The notes under the pieces: generated by a model | The model's input: only the letters and a program-made list of their open reading frames with translations | Databases searched by the model: none | What the model was told of the DNA's origin: nothing | Shown here: piece after piece, positions 1 through 8,849 of the stretch | How positions within the stretch are numbered: position 1 is the stretch's first letter | Layout: every line of letters begins with the position of its first letter | Translations under genes and position numbers: made by a program | NCBI GenBank assembly: GCA_937873225.1 | Contig: CALMVN010000090.1 | Span: 1-61,779, forward strand | From: an uncultured Acetobacteraceae bacterium | GTDB lineage: Bacteria; Pseudomonadota; Alphaproteobacteria; Acetobacterales; Acetobacteraceae | Direction of reading: 5' to 3' | DNA length: 61,779 nucleotides

Positions 1-286
1 CCGACCAGTCGCGGTCCGGGATGAACGCGCAGCCCCGCGGCCGGAGCCGGCGGGGCCGGCGACTGCCACTGCGAGACCGCCGGGTCCGGACCCGCCGGCT
101 GCCCGTTACGGACTGCAACTTATGAGTGTTTCAAGGCACTTGACGTTCCCGTGTGATGGGTTCCGCCTGCTATCCAGCCATGCCGCTTCGTCATAGGGTG
201 CGCGTCCGGCGATCCGTCGAAGCCGTTTCCGGGATCGGTCGCCACCCTGCTCATCTGACGAGGTCGTCCAGCTTGGCCGAGATACC
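1..286. other. Upstream region, no gene recognised
   Basis: I recognise no gene tail or RNA in this stretch. Open frames here on either strand have the arginine/proline-rich composition of high-GC shadow frames. It presumably holds the promoter of the first cyo operon, but no convincing -35/-10 pair is visible: a TTGACG at 140-145 lacks a correctly spaced -10. Confidence 0.4.
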
Positions 287-1264
287 TTGAGGCGCGCACT
301 CCGTCTTGCCGCGCCGGCGCTCCCGCTGCTCTGCGGAGGTTGCGCGCCAGCCGGCTTCTGGCTCCTGCATCCGCGCGGGCCGGTGGCCGAGGCAAGCCTG
401 CAGTCCTGGATCGTCGACACGGCGTCGACCCTTCTGGTCATCGGCCCGGCCACCCTCCTGGTCATGTGGGCGATCTGGCGGTACCGGCGCGCGGGCGGGA
501 AGGGCAGCTACACGCCCGGCTGGTCGCATTCCCTGCCTCTCGAGATCACCTTCTGGGGCGCCCCGCTGGCGGTGGTGATCGGCTTGGGCTTCTACTCGGT
601 CAAGGGCGCGTTCGACACCGACCCGGCCGGACCGGGGGTGATGTCGCGCACCGCCAGCGCCGACGGGCAGAAGCCGCCGGTCAACATCGACGTCATCACC
701 ACCGACTGGCAGTGGCTGTTCATCTATCCCGACCGGCACATCGCGGTCGCCAACGAGCTGGTGCTGCCGGTGCATACCCCGGTGCGGTTCCGGCTGACCT
801 CGTCGACCGTCGCCACCGACTTCTTCATCCCGCAGCTGGCGGGCCAGATCGACGTGATGCCCGGGATGCGGACCTGGCAGGGCCTCATCGCCAACCAGGT
901 CGGCACCTATGACGGCTTCGCTTCCGACTACAACGGTCCCGGTTTCTCCTGGATGCGGTTCCAGACCCGGATCGTCTCCCCGGCCGAGTTCCAGGCGTGG
1001 GAGGCCAGCGTCGGGAAGGCGGGCAGGCATCTGGACTACGCCGAGTTCGATCGGTTCGCCACGCCGACCATCAACAAGTACGATACCACCGTGGAGTTCT
1101 CGGCCGTGCAGGACAACCTGTTCGACCACGTGATGCAGGACGTGATGATGGGAAAGACCTACGTCACCCCGGCCGACATGACGGAGAAGAAGTCGCACAA
1201 GCTGAACAACGGCCAGCAGCCGACGGGTCGACCACTCGACACTGTCAAGGACGAACGTCAATGA
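287..1264 (+). CDS. cyoA: Cytochrome bo3 ubiquinol oxidase subunit II (first operon)
   Basis: Subunit II of a haem-copper quinol oxidase, 325 residues, anchored in the inner membrane with a periplasmic cupredoxin-like domain. An N-terminal lipoprotein-like signal ends in LLCGGC (Cys19), though the lipobox is imperfect. Two membrane segments follow (about 40-65 and 85-105), then the conserved WQWLFIYPD and DFFIPQLAGQ blocks. The cysteines of a CuA centre are absent, as expected for a quinol oxidase rather than a cytochrome c oxidase. The start is TTG at 287 with only a weak ribosome-binding site, so the exact start is less certain than the identity. The stop overlaps the cyoB start (ATGA). The protein diverges clearly from the CyoA encoded at 30458-31330, especially in its C-terminal 70 residues. 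Confidence 0.93.
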   Translation: MRRALRLAAPALPLLCGGCAPAGFWLLHPRGPVAEASLQSWIVDTASTLLVIGPATLLVMWAIWRYRRAGGKGSYTPGWSHSLPLEITFWGAPLAVVIGLGFYSVKGAFDTDPAGPGVMSRTASADGQKPPVNIDVITTDWQWLFIYPDRHIAVANELVLPVHTPVRFRLTSSTVATDFFIPQLAGQIDVMPGMRTWQGLIANQVGTYDGFASDYNGPGFSWMRFQTRIVSPAEFQAWEASVGKAGRHLDYAEFDRFATPTINKYDTTVEFSAVQDNLFDHVMQDVMMGKTYVTPADMTEKKSHKLNNGQQPTGRPLDTVKDERQ

Positions 1265-3342
1265 CCGAGGTTCAACAGCACTGGGACCCGATCTTCGGTC
1301 GCCTGACCCTGTCGCAGGTGCCCTACGACAACCTGATCGTCTGCTTCGCCTTCTTCTTTGCCGCCACGCTCGGCCTCGTCATCCTCGGAGCGCTCACCTA
1401 CTACCGCAAATGGGGCTACTTCTGGCGCGAGTGGCTGACCACCATCGACCACAAGCGCATCGGCATCATGTATGCGGTGGTCGGCACCGTCATGCTGTTC
1501 CGCGGCTTCGTCGACGCCATCATGATGCGCACGCAGCAGGTCATGGCGGCCGGTCCCGCCTCGCCGGGCTACCTCGGCGCCGAGCACGGCTACCTGCCAC
1601 CGTACCACTACGACCAGATCTACGGGTCCCACGGGACCATCATGCTGATCTTCGCGGCCACCCCGCTGCTGGCCGGGTTCATGAACTTCCTGGTGCCGCT
1701 GCAGATCGGCGCCCGCGACATGGCGTTCCCCTACATCAACGCGCTCGCCTTCTGGCTGACCGCGGTCGGCGCCGCGCTGACCATGCTGTCGCTGTTCGTC
1801 GGCGACTTCAGCCACGCCGGCTGGGTCGGCCTGGCGCCGCTCACCGAGCTGCCGTACAGCCCGGACGTCGGCGTCGACTACTGGAGCTGGGCGATCCAGA
1901 TCGGCAGCGTCGGCACCACGCTGGGGGCGGTGAACATCATCACCACCATCATCAAGATGCGGGCGCCGGGCATGACCTGGATGCGCCTGCCGCTGTTCAC
2001 CTGGACCTCGCTGACCACCAACGTGATCGGCCTGACTGCCTTCCCGGTGCTGGGCGTCGCGATCGGCCTGCTCAGCCTCGACCGCTACTTCGACACCCAC
2101 TTCTACACCACGGGCATGGGCGGCAACTTCATGCTCTACACCGACCTGTTCTGGATCTGGGGCCATCCGGAGGTGTACTTCATCATCCTGCCGTCCTGGG
2201 GGATCATGTCGGAGATCATCCCCACCTTCTCGCAGAAGAAGCTGTTCGGCTATCCCGTCATGGTGGCGGCGACGCTGAGCATCGGCTGCATCTCCTGGAC
2301 CGTGTGGCTGCACCACTTCTTCACCATGGGCGCCGGCCCGATCGTCAACGGCTTCTACAGCGTGGCCACCATGCTGGTGGCGATCCCGACCGGCGTGAAG
2401 GTGTTCGACTGGGCGCTCACCATGGTGCGCGGCCGCGTGACCTTTCCCACGCCCATGCTGTGGGCGGTGTCGGCGATCTTCATGCAGATCATCGGCGGCT
2501 GGACCGGCATGATGCTGGCGATCCCGGCGATCAACTACATGACCCATAACGGCGTGTTCGTGATCGCGCACTTCCACTGCGTGGTCATGGTCACCGTGTT
2601 CGCGGTGATCGGCGGCACCACCTTCTGGTTTCCCAAGGTGTTCGGCTTCACCCTGCACGAGACCAGCGGCAAGTGGGTGTTCTGGCTGCTGGTGGGCGGC
2701 ACCTTCATCGTGTTCACCGCCATGTTCATTCTCGGCCTGACCGGCATGCCGCGCCGTCTCGCCTACGTGCCCTACGCGAGCTGGTGGCCGATCCTCGCGA
2801 TCGAGGAGCTCGGCGTGTTCGTCGACATCGCCGCCCTGGGCGCGTTCATCTACCAGATGTGGGTCAGCATACGCGACCGCGAGCTGAACAAGGCCGGCCG
2901 CGACCCCTGGGGCACCAGCCGCAGCCTGGAATGGATGACCCATTCCCCGGTGCCGGCCTACAACTTCGCGGTGATCCCGCACGTCAACGCCCGCGACGAG
3001 TGGGCCTGGCGGCGCGACTACCGGCTGCACCACGTGATGCCGAACGAGTTCAAGGACATCGAGCTTCCGGTCAACACGCCGGTGCCCATGTTCATCGGCA
3101 TCTGCAGCGCGGCGTTCGGCTTCGCCATGATCTGGCGCATCTGGTGGCTGGCGATCGTCTCGCTGGTGGCGATGATCGCCATCGTCTGCCTCCGCTCGTT
3201 CGGCGGCAGCACCGGCACCACCATCCCGGCCGACGAGGTCCGGCGCCTCGAGCGCCTGGCGGCGCGGCCGAGCATGAGGAGCAGGCCCGAGACCGCGATA
3301 CCGGAAGGCGTGGTCGTGCTCGGCGGGGGAGACGCGCGATGA
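1261..3342 (+). CDS. cyoB: Cytochrome bo3 ubiquinol oxidase subunit I (first operon)
   Basis: Catalytic subunit of a proton-pumping quinol oxidase, 693 residues with about 15 membrane helices. Haem and copper ligands are visible: the HPEVY block at 302-306 (CuB histidine, proton-channel glutamate and cross-linking tyrosine), paired histidines at 351-352 and HFH at 437-439. The residues known from E. coli CyoB to form the quinol site are kept: Arg81 and Asp85 in RGFVDA, and the His and Gln of YHYDQ. The K-channel lysine (TGVKVF) is also present. All this predicts an active enzyme. ATG at 1261 overlaps the cyoA stop, and the 3' end overlaps cyoC. It departs from the second copy in several helices (HFHCVVM against HFHNVII), so the two operons are not a recent duplication. 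Confidence 0.97.
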   Translation: MTEVQQHWDPIFGRLTLSQVPYDNLIVCFAFFFAATLGLVILGALTYYRKWGYFWREWLTTIDHKRIGIMYAVVGTVMLFRGFVDAIMMRTQQVMAAGPASPGYLGAEHGYLPPYHYDQIYGSHGTIMLIFAATPLLAGFMNFLVPLQIGARDMAFPYINALAFWLTAVGAALTMLSLFVGDFSHAGWVGLAPLTELPYSPDVGVDYWSWAIQIGSVGTTLGAVNIITTIIKMRAPGMTWMRLPLFTWTSLTTNVIGLTAFPVLGVAIGLLSLDRYFDTHFYTTGMGGNFMLYTDLFWIWGHPEVYFIILPSWGIMSEIIPTFSQKKLFGYPVMVAATLSIGCISWTVWLHHFFTMGAGPIVNGFYSVATMLVAIPTGVKVFDWALTMVRGRVTFPTPMLWAVSAIFMQIIGGWTGMMLAIPAINYMTHNGVFVIAHFHCVVMVTVFAVIGGTTFWFPKVFGFTLHETSGKWVFWLLVGGTFIVFTAMFILGLTGMPRRLAYVPYASWWPILAIEELGVFVDIAALGAFIYQMWVSIRDRELNKAGRDPWGTSRSLEWMTHSPVPAYNFAVIPHVNARDEWAWRRDYRLHHVMPNEFKDIELPVNTPVPMFIGICSAAFGFAMIWRIWWLAIVSLVAMIAIVCLRSFGGSTGTTIPADEVRRLERLAARPSMRSRPETAIPEGVVVLGGGDAR

Positions 3343-3977
3343 TCGTCGCCGGTCTGCACGACGACCCGCCCGGTCCGGGCACCGTGCTGTGGGCGGACAT
3401 CGACCACGAGCACGACATGATGAGCACGCGCATGCTGGGCTTCTGGCTCTACATGCTCAGCGACTCGCTCATCTTCGCCGCCCTGTTCGCCGCCTATGCG
3501 GTGCTGAGCTATCCCACCAGCTTCATGGGCGGCCCCACGCCGCGCGACGTGGCCTCGCCGCTCTACGGCTATGCCGAGACGGTGGTGCTGTTCACCAGCG
3601 TGTTCGCCTACGGCATGGTCATGGTCAAGCTGAGGCATGACCTGCCGCGTGCGGCGATCGGCTGGCTCCTGGTGTCGTTCCTGATCGGGGCGTTCTTCAT
3701 CGGCATGGAAACGCACGAGCTGCGGGACGTAGCCCTGGCCGGCGGCCCGCCGCAGCGCAGCGGCTTCCTGTCGATCTTCTGGTGCGTGGTGGTGGCGCAC
3801 GGCGTCCACCTGCTGTTCGGCCTGCTGTGGATGCTGGTGATGGTGGCGCAGATCGCGCGCGACGGCTTCACCCAGCTGGTCACCTACCGGCTGGCGAACC
3901 TGAAGGTGTACTGGCTGTACCAGGGCCTGATCTGGACCTTCGTCTACACCTTCGTCTACCTGCGGGGATCGATCTGA
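3339..3977 (+). CDS. cyoC: Cytochrome bo3 ubiquinol oxidase subunit III (first operon)
   Basis: Subunit III of the bo3 oxidase, 212 residues with five predicted membrane helices. It carries no redox centre; in the family it stabilises subunit I. The N-terminal block TRMLGFWLYMLSD, the central GMETHEL and the C-terminal LYQGLIWTFVYTFVYL match the CyoC family. ATG at 3339 overlaps the cyoB stop in an ATGA, and its own stop overlaps cyoD, so the four genes are translationally coupled. Confidence 0.95.
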   Translation: MIVAGLHDDPPGPGTVLWADIDHEHDMMSTRMLGFWLYMLSDSLIFAALFAAYAVLSYPTSFMGGPTPRDVASPLYGYAETVVLFTSVFAYGMVMVKLRHDLPRAAIGWLLVSFLIGAFFIGMETHELRDVALAGGPPQRSGFLSIFWCVVVAHGVHLLFGLLWMLVMVAQIARDGFTQLVTYRLANLKVYWLYQGLIWTFVYTFVYLRGSI

Positions 3978-4318
3978 TGAGCGTCGACAACACGAAGCCC
4001 TGGGAACATCCCGAGGTCAGCCTGTCCAGCGCCGGCAAGTACTTCACGGGCTACGTGGTGACGCTGGCCCTGCTCGGCGTCTCGCTGCTCCTGGTCCGCG
4101 AGCACGCGATGACGGCGTTCAACCTCCTGGCCACCATCTCCGTGCTCGCCTTCCTCACCACGATCGCCAAGCTGGTCTTCCTGTTCCACCTCGACTTCTC
4201 CGAAACCCAGCGCTGGAACACGCTCACGCTGATGCTGAACGTTCCGTTGCTGATCCTGTCGGTCGGGCTCACCTCGTGGATGTTCCAGGTGCTGTTCCGG
4301 CGGGTGATGATGCACTAG
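3977..4318 (+). CDS. cyoD: Cytochrome bo3 ubiquinol oxidase subunit IV (first operon)
   Basis: Small subunit IV (113 residues, three membrane helices), an assembly and stability subunit of the bo3 oxidase. The motif TIAKLVFLFHLDFSETQRWN is the family signature seen around helix two and the following loop. ATG at 3977 overlaps the cyoC stop. It is the last gene of the operon: no cyoE (haem O synthase) follows, and the next gene converges 23 bp away. Length is close to the E. coli protein, unlike the extended paralogue at 33942-34370. Confidence 0.92.
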   Translation: MSVDNTKPWEHPEVSLSSAGKYFTGYVVTLALLGVSLLLVREHAMTAFNLLATISVLAFLTTIAKLVFLFHLDFSETQRWNTLTLMLNVPLLILSVGLTSWMFQVLFRRVMMH

Positions 4319-4341
4319 CCGCTGTCCCGGCGCTCCCGGGC

Positions 4342-5112
4342 CTACTGCGCCAGGTAGCCGCCATCCACCGGCAGCACCGCGCCGGTGATGAAGGAGGCAT
4401 CGTCGGAGGCCAGGAACAGGATTGCCTGCGCCACCTCCATCGGGCTGCCCAGCCGTGCCATCGGGTGCATCGCCTTGACCCCCGCAATGTACTCGTCGGA
4501 CAGCTTCTTCACCGCCTCGGTGGTGATGGTGCCCGGTGCCACCGCGTTGACGCGTATGCCGCGGGTGGCGAGCTCCACCGCCAGGTGCTTGGTGATCCCC
4601 GACGCCACGAACTTCGCCGGACCATAGACCGCCTGCCCCTTCTGCCCGGCCTCGCCCGAGATGGACGACAGGCACACGATCGAGCCGCCGCCCGACTTCA
4701 GCATCGCCTCTGCGGCGAACTTGCAGGTGAGGAACATCCCCCGCCCGTCCACCGCCATGACATGGTCGAAATCCGCCGCGGTCGCCTTGAGCAGGTCGAG
4801 CTCGGGGATGATCCCGGCATTGGCCACCAGCACGTCCAGGCGGCCGAAGCCGTCCACCGCCGCGGCGATCATCGCCTGCGCGTCGTCGTTGCTCGACACG
4901 TCGCCGACCACCGCACGGACCGACCCGCCGGACCCGGCGATCAGGCCGCGCACCTCCTCCAGCCGCGCCGCGTCGATGTCGGTGACCACCACGCGCGCCC
5001 CTTCCGCCGCGAACAGCAGCGCGGTGGCGCGTCCGATGCCGTTGGAGGCGCCGGTGACCACCGCGACCTTGTCCAGGAGCCGGCCGCGGCCGGCGGGAAG
5101 AATTTCGCTCAT
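4342..5112 (-). CDS. Short-chain dehydrogenase/reductase (SDR), NAD-type
   Basis: Classical SDR oxidoreductase of 256 residues. The cofactor motif TGASNGIG is at 20-27, the NAG motif at 98-100, Ser149/150, and the catalytic YxxxK appears as Tyr163/Lys167 in YGPAK. An aspartate at the end of the second strand (Asp45 in VVVTDID) favours NAD over NADP. The C-terminal PVDGGYLAQ is typical. It is the last gene of a minus-strand cluster with a ribose-type ABC importer and an SMP-30 lactonase. A likely role is therefore oxidation of the imported sugar or sugar alcohol to a lactone or ketose, but the substrate cannot be read from the sequence. Confidence 0.88.
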   Translation of the reverse strand: MSEILPAGRGRLLDKVAVVTGASNGIGRATALLFAAEGARVVVTDIDAARLEEVRGLIAGSGGSVRAVVGDVSSNDDAQAMIAAAVDGFGRLDVLVANAGIIPELDLLKATAADFDHVMAVDGRGMFLTCKFAAEAMLKSGGGSIVCLSSISGEAGQKGQAVYGPAKFVASGITKHLAVELATRGIRVNAVAPGTITTEAVKKLSDEYIAGVKAMHPMARLGSPMEVAQAILFLASDDASFITGAVLPVDGGYLAQ

Positions 5113-5143
5113 GATCTGCGCTCCGGGTTCGGCGGACGCGGCG

Positions 5144-6157
5144 TCAGCTGCCGCGCCGCTTCTGGTTGAGGCTGTCGATCAGCACCGCGCCGAAGATCAC
5201 CGCGCCCTGGATGAACTGGACCCAGAACGGCTGCACGTTCTTCAGGGTGAGGCCATTGTTGATCAGGCCGATGATGAGCACGCCGAGCAGGGTGCCCAGC
5301 ATGCTGCCCTTGCCGCCGAACAGCGAGGCGCCGCCGATCACCACCGCGGCGATGGCGTTCAGCTCCAGCCCGGTGGCGGCGATCGGCTGCGCGCTGTCCA
5401 GCCGCCCGGCCAGGATGATCCCGCCCAGCCCGGCCAGCGCGCCGCTGACGACATAGACGATCGCCAGCGTCCGGTTGACCGGGATGCCGGCCAGACGCGC
5501 CGCCTCGCGGTTGCCGCCGACGGCGTACACCTCGGCGCCGAACACGGTGCGCGCCAGCACCAGCCCGGCCAGGAGGAACACCCCCAGGCTGACCAGGGCG
5601 GCGACCGGGAACGGGCCGAGATTGCCGCCGCCGATGTCGTCGAAGCCGTCGGGAAAGGAGAAGATGGTGTTGCCGTTGGTGACGATGAAGGCGAGCCCGC
5701 GCGCCATCGCCAGCACCGCCAGGCTGACGATGAACGGGCTCATGGCCAGCGCGGTGACGGCAAAGGCGATGAAGCCGCCGGACAGCGCACCGATGCCGAG
5801 GCCGACCAGCACCGCGAGCGGCACCGGCGCGTGCGCGTTCAGCGCCAGCCCGGCCATGACGCCGGAGAACGCCACCACCGAGCCCACCGACAGGTCGATG
5901 CCGCCGGTCACGATCACGAAGGTCTCGCCCACCGCGACGATGCCGATCAGCGCGCTGGCCAGCAGGATCGACAGCAGGTTGGCCGAGGTCAGGAACGCCG
6001 GCGTGGTGAGCGCCAGGTACAGGGAGATGCCGACGAAGCCGACCACGATGGTCAGCTCGTTGAGCGCCCGGCCCACGGAGCGGAGCCCGAAACGGCGATC
6101 CTGCGGCGGGGCGGCGGGGACGGCCGTGATCCCGGTTTCCGGCGAGGGGGCGGACAT
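5144..6157 (-). CDS. Ribose-type sugar ABC transporter permease (RbsC-like)
   Basis: Inner-membrane permease of a carbohydrate-uptake family 2 importer, 337 residues with 8-10 hydrophobic helices. The diagnostic VTGGIDLSVGS segment and the C-terminal AAVVIGGASLFGGKGS segment are both present. The cytoplasmic N-terminus (first about 30 residues) is proline-rich and variable. The start codon overlaps the end of the upstream ATPase gene at 6157, so the two are translationally coupled. Only one permease gene is present, implying a homodimeric channel, in contrast to the importer at 11721-16379. Confidence 0.93.
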   Translation of the reverse strand: MSAPSPETGITAVPAAPPQDRRFGLRSVGRALNELTIVVGFVGISLYLALTTPAFLTSANLLSILLASALIGIVAVGETFVIVTGGIDLSVGSVVAFSGVMAGLALNAHAPVPLAVLVGLGIGALSGGFIAFAVTALAMSPFIVSLAVLAMARGLAFIVTNGNTIFSFPDGFDDIGGGNLGPFPVAALVSLGVFLLAGLVLARTVFGAEVYAVGGNREAARLAGIPVNRTLAIVYVVSGALAGLGGIILAGRLDSAQPIAATGLELNAIAAVVIGGASLFGGKGSMLGTLLGVLIIGLINNGLTLKNVQPFWVQFIQGAVIFGAVLIDSLNQKRRGS

Positions 6158-7644
6158 CAGCCGAGCGCCGCAAGCTGCATCACCCGCTCCTGGCTGAACG
6201 CGTTGCGGGACAGGGTGCCGGCGAGGCGGCCGGCGCGCATCACCAGGATGCGGTCGCTCAGCCCCAGCAGCTCGATCATGTCCGACGACACCACCAGCAC
6301 CGCGCCGCCCCCCTCCGCCAGGCTGTTGATCAGCCGGTAGACCTCGATCTTGGCACCGACGTCGATGCCCCGCGTCGGCTCGTCGAGCAGGAACACGCGC
6401 GGCTGCGTGGTCAGGGCGCGGCCGAGCACGACCTTCTGCTGGTTGCCGCCGGACAGCGAGCGCACCGGCTGGCGTATGCTTGGCGTGCGTCTGCGCAAGG
6501 ACTGCACCGCGAGCTCGGCCATCCGGTCGACGCGGCTGCGGACGATCACCGAGCCGAGCCGGGACTGCCGCCGCAGCGTGGACAGGGCGACGTTGCTGCG
6601 CACCGAGAACGGCAGCACCAGCCCCTCCGCCTTGCGGTCCTCCGGCACCAGCGCCATCCCGGCGGCGATGGCGTCGCGCGGCGAGCGGATCCGTGCCTCA
6701 CGCCGCTGCACGCGCACCCGGCCGTGGCTGGCCGGCAGGGCGCCGTAGATCGTCTTGAGCAGCTCGGTGCGGCCGGCGCCGATCAGGCCGCCGATGCCGA
6801 CCACCTCGCCGGCCCGGACGGAGAACGACACGTCCGAGAACCGGCCGGCACAGCCCAGCCCGTCCACCTCCAGCACCACCTCCCCGGCGGTCGCGTGGCG
6901 CCCGGGAAACAGCGCCTCGATCGGGCGGTTGACCATCGCCTGGATCAGCGCCGTCTCGTTCCAGTCGGCGGCCGGACGGGTTTCCACCGCGGCGCCGTCG
7001 CGCAGCACGGTGATCCGGTCGCAGGTCTCGAACACCTCCTCCAGGTGGTGGCTGATGAACACCAGCCCCACGCCGGCGGCCCGCAGGATGGCCATGGTGG
7101 CGAACAGGATCTTCTGCTCGGCCGCGGTCAGGGTGGCGGTGGGCTCGTCCATCACGATCACGCGCGCCCGGCGCGACAGCGCGCGGGCGATCTCCACCAG
7201 CTGCTGCTGCGCGATGCCGAGCTCGCGCACGCGCGTCTGCGGCGGCACCTGGAGGCCGACCCGGGCGAGAAGCGCCTGGGCGTCGCGGTTCAGCGCCGTG
7301 CGGCGTATCCCGCCCAGCCGCCCGCGCGGCAGGTGCCCGAGAAAGATGTTCTCGGCCACCGACCGGTCCGGCACCAGGCTCAGCTCCTGGTGGATGACGA
7401 TGATGCCGGCTTGGAGCGAGTCGCGCGGCCGCCTGGGCAGGAACGGCTGCCCGTCCAGGCGCATCTCGCCGGAGTCGGCCGCGAACGCCCCGGCCAGGAT
7501 CTTCATCAGCGTCGACTTGCCGGCGCCGTTCTCGCCGACGATGCCCAGCACCTCGCCGCCGTCGAGGACGATGCTGACGTCGGACAGCGCCCTGACGCCG
7601 GGAAAGCCCTTGGAGATGCCGCGCATCTCCAGCAGACGGGCCAT
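6157..7644 (-). CDS. Sugar ABC transporter ATPase, fused double-domain (RbsA-like)
   Basis: Tandem ATPase energising the adjacent permease, 495 residues. Domain 1 has Walker A GENGAGKST at 37-45 and Walker B VIVMDEPTA. Domain 2 has the degenerate Walker A usual in this family (LIGAGRTELL), a perfect LSGGNQQKV signature and Walker B LLDEPTRGID. The fused architecture with a degenerate second P-loop identifies the ribose/galactose/xylose class. It lies between the binding-protein and permease genes and overlaps the latter by one base. Confidence 0.95.
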   Translation of the reverse strand: MARLLEMRGISKGFPGVRALSDVSIVLDGGEVLGIVGENGAGKSTLMKILAGAFAADSGEMRLDGQPFLPRRPRDSLQAGIIVIHQELSLVPDRSVAENIFLGHLPRGRLGGIRRTALNRDAQALLARVGLQVPPQTRVRELGIAQQQLVEIARALSRRARVIVMDEPTATLTAAEQKILFATMAILRAAGVGLVFISHHLEEVFETCDRITVLRDGAAVETRPAADWNETALIQAMVNRPIEALFPGRHATAGEVVLEVDGLGCAGRFSDVSFSVRAGEVVGIGGLIGAGRTELLKTIYGALPASHGRVRVQRREARIRSPRDAIAAGMALVPEDRKAEGLVLPFSVRSNVALSTLRRQSRLGSVIVRSRVDRMAELAVQSLRRRTPSIRQPVRSLSGGNQQKVVLGRALTTQPRVFLLDEPTRGIDVGAKIEVYRLINSLAEGGGAVLVVSSDMIELLGLSDRILVMRAGRLAGTLSRNAFSQERVMQLAALG

Positions 7645-7671
7645 GGGACCGGATGCCCGGTTCGGCCGGCG

Positions 7672-8682
7672 CTAGCGGCTCACCTCGTCGCCCCACAGGC
7701 CGTAGGACTTCGCCGCGGCGCTGTCGATGTTGGCCTTGGTCAGCAGCATGTGCGGCCAGTACTGGTGCGCCGGGATCTTCGACTTGTCGCCGTGCAGGTA
7801 CTCCTCGACGTAGGTGACCGATTGCTGCGCCATGGTCAGCGGGTTCTGCGACAGGGTGGCATCCATCTGGCCGCGCCGTATGTCGCTCAGCGCCTGCTCG
7901 GTGCCGTCGATGCCGATGATGACGATGTGCTTCGGGTCGCCGATCGGCGCCTGGCGGTTGGCCTGACGGATCGCCCGCACCGCGCCCACCGCGTTGTCGT
8001 CGTTGCCGTTGAAGATGGCGTCGATGTCGTTGTGGGCGGCGAGCAGCTGCGTGGTGATGTTGAACGCCTTGTCGGCGTCGAAGTCCGCCGCCTGGCGCGA
8101 CACCAGCTTGAGGTCGGGATTGTTCTTCTGCAGCACCGCGAACTCGGTGGAGAAGCCGTGCTCGCGCTCGTCGCCGGCGGTGGTGCCGAGCAGGCCTTCC
8201 AGGTCGACCACGTTGCCCTTGATGGTCCCGTAGCGCTGCTTGAGCTGGGCGGCGATGAAGTCCGCACCCTCCTTGCCGAGCGCCTCGTTGTCGGTTTCCA
8301 GGAAGTTCACCTGGCAGGAGCCGCAGGCGGCGCCCCGGTCCAGGGTGAACACGGGGATGCCCTTCCGGTTGGCCTCCTTGACCACCGGCACGATCGAGTT
8401 CGCGTTGATCGGGTTCAGGATCAGCGCCGAAACGTTCTGGTTGATGAGGTCGGTGACCTGGTTGGTCTGGGTGTTCGCGTCGCCGTTGGCGCTGGTGTTG
8501 ACCAGCTTCAGGTCGCCGTGGTTGCCGATGCCGATCTGCACCCCCTTGGTCATCCCCTGGAAGAAGGGATTGGCCAGCGTGGCGACGCTGAGGCCGACGA
8601 GGTCGGCGGCCCGCGCCTGGGTTGCCCCCAGCAGGGAGGCTGCGACGACGGCGGCAAGGACGCCGCTTCCTGGCTTGGACAT
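7672..8682 (-). CDS. Periplasmic sugar-binding protein (RbsB-like)
   Basis: Substrate-binding component of the importer, 336 residues. A cleavable signal peptide ends about residue 25 (ATQARA then ADLVGLS). The start of the mature protein, LVGLSVATLANPFFQGM, is the characteristic first strand and helix of periplasmic-binding fold type I. The NQNVSALILNP and GIDGTEQALSDI segments also match the ribose-binding family. Two cysteines (CGSC, residues about 118-121) are close enough for a disulphide. The gene precedes the ATPase by 27 bp and probably leads the importer transcript. A putative operator or promoter motif lies about 100 bp upstream. The specific sugar is unknown. Confidence 0.92.
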   Translation of the reverse strand: MSKPGSGVLAAVVAASLLGATQARAADLVGLSVATLANPFFQGMTKGVQIGIGNHGDLKLVNTSANGDANTQTNQVTDLINQNVSALILNPINANSIVPVVKEANRKGIPVFTLDRGAACGSCQVNFLETDNEALGKEGADFIAAQLKQRYGTIKGNVVDLEGLLGTTAGDEREHGFSTEFAVLQKNNPDLKLVSRQAADFDADKAFNITTQLLAAHNDIDAIFNGNDDNAVGAVRAIRQANRQAPIGDPKHIVIIGIDGTEQALSDIRRGQMDATLSQNPLTMAQQSVTYVEEYLHGDKSKIPAHQYWPHMLLTKANIDSAAAKSYGLWGDEVSR

Positions 8683-8780
8683 GATGAACTCCCGCTGTTT
8701 GCTCGTGCGATCCGGTCGAAGTCGAGTCCGCCCGGGATGATCGTCGTTCGTCGTGACGCGCCGTGCGGCTGCATCAGAAA

Positions 8781-8791
8781 GCTGTATGACA
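8781..8791 (-). promoter_or_regulatory. Putative operator/promoter motif TGTCATACAGC, copy 1
   Basis: The 11-base string is shared exactly with 10665-10675. It sits in the 167-bp gap between the SMP-30 gene and the binding-protein gene, reading toward the latter. Read on the plus strand, CTGTATGACAC has GT and AC at the spacing of the loose FadR-type consensus (NNGTNNNNACNN-like), and a FadR-type regulator is encoded at 10828. The same bases could instead be an extended -10 (TGTCATACA). Function is inferred. Confidence 0.4.
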
Positions 8792-8849
8792 CGTTACCCC
8801 GTCCTGCGGCGTGCGCAAGTTCCGCCGGGTTGCGCGTGACGCACGCGAT

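Noticed and set aside
140-176. Promoter for the first cyo operon at TTGACG/TATCCA
   Set aside because: The spacer would be 25 bp, too long for a sigma-70 promoter.
251-3033. Long open frames on the minus strand opposite the first cyo operon (251-1261 and 1258-3033)
   Set aside because: Histidine/arginine/glutamate-rich composition without domains; they mirror strongly conserved cyoA and cyoB on the other strand and arise from high G+C.
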